A stretch of DNA of 64,000 bases from Desertimonas flava (GCF_003426815.1 NZ_QKYK01000024.1:25268-89267); one strand, 5' to 3'; counted from the stretch's first letter, positions 37,015 through 46,687 are shown. The notes: a model not told the origin generated them from the sequence alone. Numbers and translations: made by a program.

Positions 37015-38715
37015 CTAGCCAGCCGCGACGGGGCGGGTCATCATCGCTCGACCGGCGAGATCGGCATCGGGTTCCTTGCCGAGCAGCGCAAGAACGGTTG
37101 GCGTCAGATCGAACGCGCTCCGAGTCCCGAGGTCATCGTGACCGATTCCCGGTCCTGCGATGACGGCGAATCCGTTCGAGCTGTGTTCGCCCGTCCGGTT
37201 GAAGGCGACGGGACCGATGACGCCCGCCTGCGGATGCTCGAGGGCGTCGAACGGCTCCTTCCACAAGACGACCAGATCGCCGTCGGCGCCACCCGGAGCA
37301 AGCGGATCGTCGGCGCGTACGCGGATCACCTCGTCGACCACTTCCCGGCCCGTGCGGGGATTGCGGCTCTGACGGATGATCTCCTCGAACTCATCACACG
37401 CCCGGTGATAGTCACCGGGCGCGACGATCCCGTCACGTTCGCGACCTTGCAGGTTGATCCGCACGTGCGCATCGGAGAAGGTCGGCAGGGTGAACCAGCG
37501 CATCCGCGGCCAGTACGCCCGATACCACATCGGTGGCTGCCAGGTGACGTCGCCGCGCTGGGCGATCACCTCCTCGACCGTGAACGATGTCTCCGGCTCC
37601 GGCGGATCGCGAAGCTCCCAGGGCATCCGCGGCTCGGGCAGGCCCTTCAGCCGCCGCCGCAGTTTGAGCACCCGCTCGAGCGCGTCGTCAGGGGCCACCG
37701 CGGTGGCCAAACGCCGAGTCCGCCCCGTCAGGCCCTCGCCGAAGCGGCGGCGCACCGTCGTCAGCCAGTGCTGACGTTCGCTCGGCACGACGAAGCCACT
37801 GCTGTCGGCCAGTGACTTGCTCTCGCCTCGGATACCGAGCAACGAGCGATTGAATTCGAGCCGGTGCAGGAGTTCGGGCAACAGCACCATCGACGGCACG
37901 TCGTTGGCATTCGGCTGCATCCCGTGCACGGCGAACACCACGACGGTCGTGTCCGAGGGCAGCGCCTCGATCAAACGGCCGACCTCTGCGTCGACGGCAC
38001 TGTAGACCTCGATCAGCCGGCGGCGCGCCTGACCCCCCGTCTTCGACCGGTGCAGCGGATGCCTCTCGTCGATGCCGTGCCACATGTGGTGGCCGGCAGA
38101 GTGCGGTTCGGACATGACCGTGAACAGGAAGTCCCAGTCGGGCTCTCGCTCCATCAACCACTGCACCGCGTCCACGCGCCGGCGAGCGCCCTCGATGTTG
38201 ACCTCCGCGAGCGTGTCGATGAACTGCGGCACGTACCACGCGCCGTCGTAGTCGTTCTCGAAACCGGGATGCGTGCCGAATCGGGCGTCGACCTCGGCAA
38301 GCACTCCTCGTGGCTCCGACGCCCGGGCGAACTGCGGGGAGTGAGCTCCCCACGCCGTCACCTGTACTCCGTTGACACGGCTGTCCGGCACCGAATGAGG
38401 CACATCGAAGGCGATCACCTTGGTGTCCTCGCCGAGGGCATAGAACGGTGCCACCGGGTGGGCGCCGATCGTGTAGGCGTCGTACGACTCAGGATCGAAC
38501 TCCACGGTGCTCCAGTACCCGTTGGAGGTCGCCGTGCGCCCGGTCAAGAACTGCGTCCACGGCAGCTCCGATCGATACGGAATCACGTTCTCGAGCACGC
38601 ACCGACTGCCTCGCGCAAGAAGCGAACTCAAAGCTGGCATGCGCCCCGCAGCGGCGAGTTGCTCGGCAACCCGCCACTCCATCGCGTCCAGACCGATCGC
38701 GGCCACCCTGCCCAT
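37015..38715 (-). CDS. Alkaline-phosphatase superfamily phosphodiesterase/phosphotransferase
   Basis: 566 aa. N-terminal AAIGLDAMEWRV carries the first metal Asp; the nucleophile region is YRSELPWTQFLTGR; later metal ligands are likely in EPHSAGHHMWHG, VVFAVHGMQPN and SSNGFAVIAGPGIG near the C-terminus. This is the type I phosphodiesterase/nucleotide pyrophosphatase-like branch, found in many cell-surface polysaccharide clusters. No signal peptide is visible, so it appears cytoplasmic. Strong AGGAGG before the ATG. First gene of the minus operon with a GT2 and the flippase. It may act on a phosphorylated glycan or lipid intermediate. Confidence 0.82.
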   Translation of the reverse strand: MGRVAAIGLDAMEWRVAEQLAAAGRMPALSSLLARGSRCVLENVIPYRSELPWTQFLTGRTATSNGYWSTVEFDPESYDAYTIGAHPVAPFYALGEDTKVIAFDVPHSVPDSRVNGVQVTAWGAHSPQFARASEPRGVLAEVDARFGTHPGFENDYDGAWYVPQFIDTLAEVNIEGARRRVDAVQWLMEREPDWDFLFTVMSEPHSAGHHMWHGIDERHPLHRSKTGGQARRRLIEVYSAVDAEVGRLIEALPSDTTVVVFAVHGMQPNANDVPSMVLLPELLHRLEFNRSLLGIRGESKSLADSSGFVVPSERQHWLTTVRRRFGEGLTGRTRRLATAVAPDDALERVLKLRRRLKGLPEPRMPWELRDPPEPETSFTVEEVIAQRGDVTWQPPMWYRAYWPRMRWFTLPTFSDAHVRINLQGRERDGIVAPGDYHRACDEFEEIIRQSRNPRTGREVVDEVIRVRADDPLAPGGADGDLVVLWKEPFDALEHPQAGVIGPVAFNRTGEHSSNGFAVIAGPGIGHDDLGTRSAFDLTPTVLALLGKEPDADLAGRAMMTRPVAAG

Positions 38716-38773
38716 TCTCGTGTCCTCCTGTCCGCTAAGGACATTCCGCCGTCCTATGAGCGATCACAATCTA

Positions 38774-38839
38774 CTCCGCCGACGCGCCGGCTGCGCCGGG
38801 AATCCCCGAACGGGCGACGGCGGAGGGCTCCGTCGAGCC
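38774..38839 (-). terminator. GC-rich hairpin cluster downstream of the GH26-like gene
   Basis: Outer arms CTCCGCCG (38774-38781) and CGGCGGAG (38818-38825) with further CCGG/CCCCG pairings inside, followed by GGCTC-CGTC-GAGCC (38826-38839). It lies 10-75 bases after the stop of the minus-strand hydrolase and before the phosphodiesterase operon, fitting a terminator. The last hairpin repeats the 28305 element. Confidence 0.5.
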
Positions 38840-38848
38840 GAACCCCGA

Positions 38849-39913
38849 CTAGCTCGCGCCGAACTCCTCGAGGAATGCGGCCCACGATTGGGGAAGGAGC
38901 CGAACGTCGAACTGGTCGTTGTCACCGAGGAAGTACGCGTGGTAGGCGAGCGCGCCGGGACCTTCGGCCGGCAACGAACGCAGCCACGCAGCCATCGAAC
39001 GCACGAACGTCGGGTTGTCCCCGCCGTACGCACCGATGTCCGTGGCCGCCAAGCCCCACTCGGGATAGGCCACCGGCTTGTTGTGGGCGACAGCGAACTC
39101 CTGATGGAACTGGATCCGCGGGAGGTATTCCTCTGCCCACACGAGGGCCGGATCGTTCCACGTTCCGGTGGACGGTGAGAAGTACCTCATGGGTCCACCC
39201 TTGTCGAACACGGTCATCCCGATGATGTCGACGTAATCGTCGCCCGGATAGGCGCAGTCGGCGTACTCGTCGAACTGGCGCATTCCCGTCGTCCATTCGA
39301 TTCGGAAGGTCGGCGAGACCGACCGGAACACATCGACGACGTGGCGGAACGCGTTGGCATAGCCCTCGCAGGACGCGTGCGCGGACCACGGATACCACTC
39401 GGCGTCGAACTCGTGCCCGATTCGCAGGACGGCGTCGGGCACTCCAGCCGCGACCAGTGATTCCGCTGCCGCCAGGAAGTAGGCGTCGAAGGCTCCGCCG
39501 GCCGCCTGTTGCAGGTTGACGGCGACCTGCGCGATTCCTTCCTCGCTTCTCGCATCAGCGTCGCCGAAGGCCAACGGAATGGAGACGGAGTACAGCGGAT
39601 TCGCACGTGCGGAGATCCAGCTGGTCAAACCACCGAGTGCGCCGTTGACGCTGCCCTGGAAGTCCTCGGGAGTCTCCCGACCACCGAACTGGACGACGGT
39701 GTTGAGCTCGTAGCCCAGCGCGTCCTCCATCGCTTGCAGCGTTTCGACCTCTCCCCACCCCGGGTAGACGCCGAGCGTCTGCCGGATGTCAGCAGCTGGT
39801 GACGCACCAGCCGACGCATTCGAGACGCCTCCCGCCGCCGTCGTGAGCCCACCTACCATTGCCAAGACCGCCGTGATTCCAACGGTCACATTCCGCCTGA
39901 TCATGTGACGCAT
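38849..39913 (-). CDS. Secreted GH26-like glycoside hydrolase
   Basis: 354 aa. Signal peptide (VTVGITAVLAMVGGLTTAAGG). A TIM-barrel hydrolase follows with a candidate acid/base Glu in LRIGHEFDAEWYPWSA (about 167) and nucleophile Glu in PVAYPEWGLAATD (about 297), the spacing and context of GH26 beta-mannanases and their relatives. Probably trims the exopolysaccharide built by its neighbours. Two starts three codons apart (39913 and 39904); neither has a clear ribosome site. Divergent from the lyase-like gene across 29 bases. Confidence 0.8.
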   Translation of the reverse strand: MRHMIRRNVTVGITAVLAMVGGLTTAAGGVSNASAGASPAADIRQTLGVYPGWGEVETLQAMEDALGYELNTVVQFGGRETPEDFQGSVNGALGGLTSWISARANPLYSVSIPLAFGDADARSEEGIAQVAVNLQQAAGGAFDAYFLAAAESLVAAGVPDAVLRIGHEFDAEWYPWSAHASCEGYANAFRHVVDVFRSVSPTFRIEWTTGMRQFDEYADCAYPGDDYVDIIGMTVFDKGGPMRYFSPSTGTWNDPALVWAEEYLPRIQFHQEFAVAHNKPVAYPEWGLAATDIGAYGGDNPTFVRSMAAWLRSLPAEGPGALAYHAYFLGDNDQFDVRLLPQSWAAFLEEFGAS

Positions 39914-39942
39914 GGCGGCGCAGTGTACGCCAGAGCGACGTC

Positions 39943-41964
39943 ATGGTCTCTCGATTCCGGCTACATTTCGCTCGCATGTCACGGCGGCACCATTTCCGCC
40001 ACTCGCGCCTCGCCATCACGGCGGCGCTGGCGCTGGCCGGGGCCGCCAGGGCGTCGACAACCCTCGCAGCCGCGGGCGTGCCGCCGGGACTGCCGAGGAC
40101 CCCAACCGAGGCGTTCGACGAACGACGGGACCGCTATCTGCAGGCGATGATGACGGGGCCGCAACAGCATTTCGACCACGACGCCGCAGTCGGTCTGCTC
40201 CTCCTGGAACACGCTGATCGCACCGGAAGTCGCGAGTCCGTCGCTCGGGCCAACGAGCTCATCTTGTCGAGCCTCAGGCGACTCGACCTCTCGGATGCCA
40301 ACGACGAGTTCTCCGCCCAGCACGGCGGCGCGTTCTCCTTCATCAACGCCGTCCTCCGATTCGGGGGGCAACCGGACCTTCTGTATCCGGAGACCTTCGA
40401 CGCCGTGGTGCGCGGCGAGTATCCGGACGGAACCGTCGACACGGATCACTCGCTGATCGCCTTTCGCGACCAGTTCTTCGGCGCCGCCTACAGCGCACAG
40501 GGAGTGGGTCTCGATGTGCGCAGCGGTCAACCTTGGGATCCCGCGGGCCCGGGTGGGTACAACGGCACCGAGAACCACAAGCTGCAGTCGCTGGTCACAG
40601 GAATGCTGCTGTCGGAGATCTACGCCGACGACGTCGTCAACGGAGTGCCGGTGCGGGATGACACGCCCGCTCTCGACGATCAATGGCACTACTACCGCGA
40701 TGCATTCTTCCGCTACTCAGCGGAATGGAACGATGGCAGCGTCGACCACGTCCGCCGTGATGTCGCCCAGACCGAAGATGATTCGATCCAGTATCTGCCG
40801 ACCTATCTCGGCGACTACTGGTTGCTGCGCGACCTGTACTCCGACCCTGCCGTACGGGCGCAGGCCGAGACGTTCATCGATCGTCTCCTCGCCGACTGGA
40901 GCGAGGACCTTGTCGGGCCACTACACACCGGGCCGACCGAACGGGTCTACGACATCGAGCTGAGCGAAGGCCTCTCGTTCCAGGAGCACGCGCTCAACTA
41001 TCTGCTCTTCGACAACCTCGGCGGCTCGTTCCGGACGGAGAGCGACGAGCTCTTCGACTTCGGCGGCTGGGCGAATATCGCCGTCGCGACGAGCGACTAC
41101 GTCCCGGGCTCGCCGGACTTTCCCATGGTGCTCGTCGATCTCGCGACCGACAAGGGCGACGGCTACACCGTTCGCGAGGGAGGGAGCGATCACAACTGGG
41201 TGGAGTCGGACCTCGCCCTCGGGTTCCGACTCGACGGCCGCGTGTTCAACGAAGACCTTCCCGGAGGATTCCAGGTCGTCGCCGAGGGCGGCGGTCCGCT
41301 GGCCGGGCGAATGGTGACCGTTTTCCACGGACCCACCCCGTTCTCCAAGGAGAAGCCCACAATCACGCCGATGGGCGTGCAATCCGGGAGGACGGCCCTG
41401 CTTCGTGCAGAGGCGGGCGGCACGCCGCAGCGAATCTGGGTCCATCCCGACTTCGCCAGCGTGGTCACGGACGATCGCTGGCTGTTCCTCGCACAACCTT
41501 CCTGGTCCGGCCGCACGGTCTATGCAGCGATCGGTGCCGCTGGCGGCTCGATCCGATCCGCGGGGACTGTCGATGGCGGCGAGGTCTTCGAGATCGAGAC
41601 GTGGGACACGATGGTGTGGGAGGTAGCAACGTCGGATGACGTCGCGAGCTTCGATGCGTTCCGCGAGGCGGTGGCTGGGGGTCGCCTGACCTTCGACGAA
41701 GGACTCACCGACTTCGTGTCTCCTTTCACCGGTACCGAACTCCACCTCGAGCCCGACCCGGCCAACCGAACGGTCGACGGGGTTCCCGTCGACTGGGGCC
41801 AGTACGACTACAGCTTTTCGAGCCCTTGGGGTTCTCACGCGTACGGAAACACGTCGGCGATCGTGTCCGGCAACGGTCAGTCCGCCGAGTGGAACTGGGA
41901 TCCCGATGGCACGGGATCCGAGGAACAGACCCCCGTGAAGAGCGTGGTCAACCGAAACGAGTGA
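39943..41964 (+). CDS. Large secreted protein, polysaccharide-lyase-like architecture
   Basis: 673 aa. I do not recognise a named family with certainty. N-terminal export signal (SRRHHFRHSRLAITAALALA, possibly from the ATG at 39976). Residues about 60-370 are helix-rich with paired aromatic/acidic motifs (GGYNGTENHKLQSLVTGMLL, DQWHYYRDAFFRY, YLGDYWLLRDLY) that suggest an alpha/alpha toroid. Residues about 390-670 look like beta-sandwich (GDGYTVREGGSDHNWVESD, GGFQVVAEGGGPL). This order is that of heparinase/alginate-lyase-type enzymes. A role on the locally made polysaccharide is inferred from position. Confidence 0.7.
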   Translation: MVSRFRLHFARMSRRHHFRHSRLAITAALALAGAARASTTLAAAGVPPGLPRTPTEAFDERRDRYLQAMMTGPQQHFDHDAAVGLLLLEHADRTGSRESVARANELILSSLRRLDLSDANDEFSAQHGGAFSFINAVLRFGGQPDLLYPETFDAVVRGEYPDGTVDTDHSLIAFRDQFFGAAYSAQGVGLDVRSGQPWDPAGPGGYNGTENHKLQSLVTGMLLSEIYADDVVNGVPVRDDTPALDDQWHYYRDAFFRYSAEWNDGSVDHVRRDVAQTEDDSIQYLPTYLGDYWLLRDLYSDPAVRAQAETFIDRLLADWSEDLVGPLHTGPTERVYDIELSEGLSFQEHALNYLLFDNLGGSFRTESDELFDFGGWANIAVATSDYVPGSPDFPMVLVDLATDKGDGYTVREGGSDHNWVESDLALGFRLDGRVFNEDLPGGFQVVAEGGGPLAGRMVTVFHGPTPFSKEKPTITPMGVQSGRTALLRAEAGGTPQRIWVHPDFASVVTDDRWLFLAQPSWSGRTVYAAIGAAGGSIRSAGTVDGGEVFEIETWDTMVWEVATSDDVASFDAFREAVAGGRLTFDEGLTDFVSPFTGTELHLEPDPANRTVDGVPVDWGQYDYSFSSPWGSHAYGNTSAIVSGNGQSAEWNWDPDGTGSEEQTPVKSVVNRNE

Positions 41965-42113
41965 AGCGTCGGGCTGAGGACATGCTTCAATTGCCGTGGG
42001 CCGAACGGCCTGGTGGGTAGAGTGCGGTCGCACGTCGCCGTCGCCGAGCCGTACGTGCGTTGCATGTGCGACAGACGCTCCCGGGGTGGGAGCCCAGAAG
42101 AACGGATCTCGCG

Positions 42114-42917
42114 ATGATCACTGAGCGCTCGGAGCTCACCGGGCTAGACCTGACCGGAGATCGACGCAGCGCGTTCGATCGGCTGGGATTCCTGCCGGTC
42201 CCCGATCTCGGCCTGTCGATCGGCGACCTCACCGAGGTCGAGCGACTGCTCGATGCCTTGTTCGACAGGTATCGGGACCTCCCCGGCGAGATCGCCCATG
42301 ACCGGGCCATCAATGATGACCCCGACGTGGTGCGGATTCCCGAGATCGTCCGGTGCACCGAACTGGAGCCGCGTCTGCTCGCGACACGGGCGTTCCACGT
42401 CGTCACGGCACTCGCCGACGAACTGCTCGGCCATCGGTCGCAGATGGTCTTCGACCACGCCATCTTCAAGCCCGTAGGGGCCGCCGGGGCCACGTCGTGG
42501 CACCAGGACTCGGCGTACGGACGTGACACGGGCCTCGCCGTCTGGCTCCCTCTCCAGATGACGGACGTGTCCGACGGGTGCATGCGCTACGTCCCGTTCA
42601 GCCACCTCGGTCCCAACCACGAACATCGTCTGGATGTGACGCCTCAAGGGCACCGGATCTGGCACCTCGACGACGCGCTCGTCGACGGCATGGATCCGGT
42701 CTCGGTCCCGGTACCACTCGGCGGGGCGAACGTGCATGCCCGCAAGACGATCCACGGAGCGTGGCCGAACACCGGTCAGCGAGTTCGGAAGGCCTGGATC
42801 ACGATCTTCGCCAAGCGCCCCTCCCGGGTGCAGCGGTCGATCGACCGGCTTCGCCCGCGGCGACGTTCCGTCGATCGAGCGGGGACGACGGCCGGCGACC
42901 GTGCGACATCGAACTAG
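42114..42917 (+). CDS. Phytanoyl-CoA dioxygenase (PhyH) family oxygenase
   Basis: 267 aa Fe(II)/2-oxoglutarate-dependent oxygenase. Metal triad: His-x-Asp in SWHQDSAYGR and distal His in KTIHGAWPN; CMRYVPFSHLGPNHEH and an Arg following the last His would hold 2-oxoglutarate. Hydroxylates an unknown small molecule; PhyH enzymes also occur in sugar and natural-product clusters. ATG at 42114 opens the domain; a TTG 54 bases upstream is the alternative. Ends 21 bases before the epimerase, same strand. Confidence 0.85.
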   Translation: MITERSELTGLDLTGDRRSAFDRLGFLPVPDLGLSIGDLTEVERLLDALFDRYRDLPGEIAHDRAINDDPDVVRIPEIVRCTELEPRLLATRAFHVVTALADELLGHRSQMVFDHAIFKPVGAAGATSWHQDSAYGRDTGLAVWLPLQMTDVSDGCMRYVPFSHLGPNHEHRLDVTPQGHRIWHLDDALVDGMDPVSVPVPLGGANVHARKTIHGAWPNTGQRVRKAWITIFAKRPSRVQRSIDRLRPRRRSVDRAGTTAGDRATSN

Positions 42918-42938
42918 CAGATACCCTGCGACGGCGGC

Positions 42939-44012
42939 ATGGCGACGATCCTCATCACCGGCGGTGCCGGGTTCATCGGCTGCCGGCTGAGCGTCGCGCT
43001 CCTCGCCGCTGGGGACGACGTCGCCGTCCTCGACAACCTTCATCCTCAGGTCCATCCGACGCGAACTGTTCCCCGGAACCTCCCCGACGAGGTGCGCTTC
43101 GTACCGGGCGACGTCGCTGCCGCAAGCTCGTGGGCTGCTGTCCTCGCCACGGTCCGGCCAGACGCGATCGTCCACCTCGCCGCAGAGACCGGGACGGGCC
43201 AGTCGCTCACCGAGCCCACTCGGCACGCCAACGTCAACGTGCTGGGGACGGCTGCGATGCTCGAGGCGCTGGAGCACTCACCGCACCGGCCCGGTCACAT
43301 CGTCCTGGCCTCGAGCCGCGCCGTGTACGGCGACGGGGCGTGGATTACCAACGAGGGCACGGTCTTCTACCCCGGTCAGCGCAGCGCCGCGCAGCTCGAC
43401 GCAGGGCGGTGGGACCACAGTGCTCCCGACGGGTCGCCCGCCCGACCGATCCCGTCGGTGGCCGGTATCACCGTGCCCGAGCCGACGAACATCTACGCGG
43501 CGACCAAGCTCGCTCAGGAACACCTGCTGCGTTCATGGACCCAGGCACGGCAGGTCGACCTGTCGATTCTCCGGTTGCAGAACGTGTACGGCCCCGGCCA
43601 GTCCGTCACCAATTCCTACACCGGTGTGCTCACCTTCTTCGCCCGCACGGCCCTCGAGGGCCGCGTCATCGATGTCTACGAGGATGGTGAGATCGTCCGT
43701 GACTTCGTCTTCGTCGACGACGTCGCCTCGGCGTTGGCCGCCTCGGTTCGACGCCCTGCCAATCGTCTCGTCGACATCGGCTCGGGACGCCCGACCACCA
43801 TAGGCGCCGTCGCCCGCATCGTTGCCGAAGCCTGCGCGGCACCGCCCCCAGTGGTCAGCGGCCGATACCGCCACGGCGATGTCCGCGCAGCGTCGTGCAA
43901 CATCGACACTGCGGCAGGCAGCCTCGGCTACGAGCCGACGAAGCCGCTGACCGACGGGATCGCAGCGGTACTCGACTGGATGCCCACGGCCGCGGAGTTC
44001 AGGGCCCGCTAG
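42939..44012 (+). CDS. NAD-dependent nucleotide-sugar epimerase/dehydratase (extended SDR)
   Basis: 357 aa. N-terminal GGAGFIGCRLSVALL binds NAD; VAVLDNLHPQ marks the second strand; catalytic Tyr-x-x-x-Lys in NIYAATKLAQEHLL; C-terminal VYGPGQSVTNSY, GEIVRDFVFVDDVASAL and VDIGSGRPTTIGAVA are typical of GalE/RfbB relatives. The catalytic Thr/Ser is in LASSRAVYGDG. An insert of about 35 residues (QLDAGRWDHSAPDGSPAR) between strand 5 and the Tyr is unusual. Reaction (epimerase or dehydratase) uncertain. Convergent overlap of 14 bases with the acyltransferase gene. Confidence 0.88.
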   Translation: MATILITGGAGFIGCRLSVALLAAGDDVAVLDNLHPQVHPTRTVPRNLPDEVRFVPGDVAAASSWAAVLATVRPDAIVHLAAETGTGQSLTEPTRHANVNVLGTAAMLEALEHSPHRPGHIVLASSRAVYGDGAWITNEGTVFYPGQRSAAQLDAGRWDHSAPDGSPARPIPSVAGITVPEPTNIYAATKLAQEHLLRSWTQARQVDLSILRLQNVYGPGQSVTNSYTGVLTFFARTALEGRVIDVYEDGEIVRDFVFVDDVASALAASVRRPANRLVDIGSGRPTTIGAVARIVAEACAAPPPVVSGRYRHGDVRAASCNIDTAAGSLGYEPTKPLTDGIAAVLDWMPTAAEFRAR

Positions 44013-46641
44013 CGCGTGGGTGATCCGCTCCGTACACCGCCGTGAAGTCGTCGATCCGGAGAGTCAACAACTGGCCGTGCTGGACGAGTTCGGAACCGTG
44101 CGACCCGAGTGCCTTCGCCGTGTGGGCTTGGGCGTTCAACAGGAAGGTGCCGGGGCCCAGCAGTGATTCGGTGTCGATGATGCCGCTCGATTCCTCATCG
44201 GTCGTCAGCCGATCCGGGTCGTCTGACGCCCCCGGGCCGAAGAGCCGAGGGTCGAACTCGGCGACGACACCGAGGGCACCGTCTTCGAGCCGATAGGCGA
44301 TCACGCGGGCGACGTGGTCGCGGTCGTTCGGGTCCTCTTGCATGAGGAGGTTGCCATGGCGATCGATCGTCATGCTGTCGGGTCCATCGAGTCGAGGTTG
44401 TCCCGCGCCGACGGATTCGCTGCCATCCAGGAGCAGCGTCAGCGAAGCACCCAGCTGCGGACGCTCGATGTCGACGAAGCGCAGGCGCCACAATCCGCCG
44501 CCATCACGTCGCGACCCCCCGTCGGGTGTGGTGTCACCGCCCGACTCGGTCAGAAAGTAGTAGTCGTTCGGGTGATCAGGGTGGAACCGCCCGTCGGTGA
44601 TGCTGTCGAACGTGAGTCCCACCTCGGCAGCAGTGGCGTTTTGGTCGGCACCGGTTGCATTCCAGTCGACAGACGCCAACTCCACTTCGACCGTACGCTC
44701 GTGGACCTCGGCACGGATGTGGCGGTCACTTGACAAAGCTGGGTCATCAGCCGCCACGACGAAGAGGTCCCCATTCGTCAAACCCGCGCGTTCAAGCGGC
44801 GAGCCGCCGACTTGCTTCGTCCCGACATAGATCCAGATCTGGCCATGCGGGGAGTCCTCGTTGCCGATCACGACGGTCGTGTCGGTTTCATTGCCCGCAA
44901 CAGAGGTGTTCTCGCGTGAGAACAGCCCGAGCCGGGGAAGCATCGTGGCGGTGCCCTCCACGGTGATCCCGAATGCCCGCGCGGCGTCGCCGTTCTCCTC
45001 ATTGGCGAAGTAGACGCTGCCCCCGTAGCCATGCCCCGTTCGATCCGCGAGCAAGACTCCGGGTGGCGTCAGCAGGCCGGAGTTGAAGTTGGCGAATCGG
45101 ATGTCTTGTTCCGTGCCGTCGGCGAAGCGTGGTGACTCCCACACGACCGAGCCCGACGGATAGTCCCAGAACCCCGTACCCGGGCCGATCAGGTCGCTGC
45201 CCGACGTGACGGTCATCGTCGTCGGGTCCAGGACGAGCCGCGAGACGAACGCGCCCGTCTGGCCGTGCCGGCGGACCGCCCCCTCGCCTGCAGACAGATC
45301 GTGGTCGGAATAGACGACGACCTCGGAGCCCACCCCAGTCGCACTGAGCCCTTCTCCGCCGCCGACGAACCGGTAGCCGTCGGGCAGCGGTCTCGCGCCA
45401 TCCACCGTCAGGAGCACGTCGAGGCTGACACCGGGTGCCGCAGGGACGAGGTACGGCCGCGTGGCGACCGCACGCCCACCTGTGCCCACGGCGCCGATCC
45501 CCGCCGCCGCGACGATCAGAGCGAGTGCGGCGAGCAGACGCGGATGCGTCTGCCAGGCCGCCACCAACCGGCGACCAGCTGACGGAGCGCCGCGCGCCCG
45601 CAGCCACCGCTCGGCCGGTCGTTCGACCGCTGTGTACATGACTGCAGCCAGTGCGACGCTGACGCCGAACGCGAGTCCAGCGAGGAGGATCTCCGCAGCG
45701 AGCGAGCGCTCGACCAGTCCGACAGTGCGGTCGACGATGCCGATCCCAGCGCGATGCACGAGATAGAAGGCGAACGACCACTCACCGAGTCGCACGAGCG
45801 CGGGGGTCGCGACCCAGGCGCGCCTTCCGGCGAGGTCGCTCTGCGCGTAGGCGACGATCAAGAGCGCCATCGGCACCAGGGTCACGGCCGCAGGTCGATA
45901 GAGCGGTGGAACCGCGGCGGCCAAGGCGATCGCAGCGCCCACGAGGACGACCGCAGAGGACCGCCGGACCTCGCGCACGCGGCCGGCGGCAACCTCCAAG
46001 GCGAGCAGCGCTCCGAGCACGAACTCGGTCGCGCGGGTCAACGGCAGGACATACACGGCCCAGCTGGCGATCGGGTCCGACAACGTCATCGACGCGACGA
46101 ACGGGAACACCATTGTCAAGGCGACCAGAGCTCCGATCGTCATCCTTCGGCCAGCCGGTCCGAGCCGGCGGAGCGTCGGCAGCACGAAGGGGAACGCGAC
46201 GTAGAAGAACAGCTCGCACGACAGCGACCAGGCCACCGGGTTCGCCGAGAAGTTGATCGACGACGATGGGAACCACGCCTGCAGCAGGGGCAGCGACAGG
46301 ACCGCACCGCGGGAACTCGCAGCGGCCCCCGTGACCGCTGTCGCGACCAACGCGACCGACCACGTCAGGACGTGGCTCGGGGCGATACGGGCGAACCGCC
46401 TCCACGCGTACGTACCTCGACCGACGGCCGCCGCATTCGACCACGTGAGCACGAACCCGCTGAGGATGAAGAAGAAGGACACTCCGACCCGGCCAACACC
46501 GAGCCACGCCGCCACACCGTCGTCACCTCCGGGAAGCGCGACATCGCCGACGTGGTTGGCGAAGACGAGCAGGGCAGCGACGAATCGCAACCCGGTCAAC
46601 GAGTTCAATCGACTCGGCGACTGTCCCACGATTTGCATCAT
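43999..46641 (-). CDS. Acyltransferase-3 fused to a PhoX-like (DUF839) extracytoplasmic domain
   Basis: 880 aa in one uninterrupted frame. Residues 10-350: OafA-like membrane acyltransferase with about ten helices, catalytic-type His30 in VFANHVGD, FFFILSGFVLTW, RRFARIAPSH and SCELFFYVAFPF. One more helix (about 369-385) places the C-terminal half outside. Residues about 405-880 resemble PhoX/DUF839 proteins: YSDHDLSAGEGAVRRHGQTG, AFVSRLVLDPTTM, QIWIYVGTKQVGGSPLERAG and LTNGDLFVV. Usual OafA fusion partners are SGNH domains. It would O-acylate the polysaccharide and perhaps bind or hydrolyse a phosphoester. Second ATG at 46638 has better spacing from GAGGG. Confidence 0.8.
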   Translation of the reverse strand: MMQIVGQSPSRLNSLTGLRFVAALLVFANHVGDVALPGGDDGVAAWLGVGRVGVSFFFILSGFVLTWSNAAAVGRGTYAWRRFARIAPSHVLTWSVALVATAVTGAAASSRGAVLSLPLLQAWFPSSSINFSANPVAWSLSCELFFYVAFPFVLPTLRRLGPAGRRMTIGALVALTMVFPFVASMTLSDPIASWAVYVLPLTRATEFVLGALLALEVAAGRVREVRRSSAVVLVGAAIALAAAVPPLYRPAAVTLVPMALLIVAYAQSDLAGRRAWVATPALVRLGEWSFAFYLVHRAGIGIVDRTVGLVERSLAAEILLAGLAFGVSVALAAVMYTAVERPAERWLRARGAPSAGRRLVAAWQTHPRLLAALALIVAAAGIGAVGTGGRAVATRPYLVPAAPGVSLDVLLTVDGARPLPDGYRFVGGGEGLSATGVGSEVVVYSDHDLSAGEGAVRRHGQTGAFVSRLVLDPTTMTVTSGSDLIGPGTGFWDYPSGSVVWESPRFADGTEQDIRFANFNSGLLTPPGVLLADRTGHGYGGSVYFANEENGDAARAFGITVEGTATMLPRLGLFSRENTSVAGNETDTTVVIGNEDSPHGQIWIYVGTKQVGGSPLERAGLTNGDLFVVAADDPALSSDRHIRAEVHERTVEVELASVDWNATGADQNATAAEVGLTFDSITDGRFHPDHPNDYYFLTESGGDTTPDGGSRRDGGGLWRLRFVDIERPQLGASLTLLLDGSESVGAGQPRLDGPDSMTIDRHGNLLMQEDPNDRDHVARVIAYRLEDGALGVVAEFDPRLFGPGASDDPDRLTTDEESSGIIDTESLLGPGTFLLNAQAHTAKALGSHGSELVQHGQLLTLRIDDFTAVYGADHPRASGP

Positions 46642-46687
46642 CCCTCAGATCGAGACCCGGTTCGTGACCGGTCGTCATTGCCGGGCC

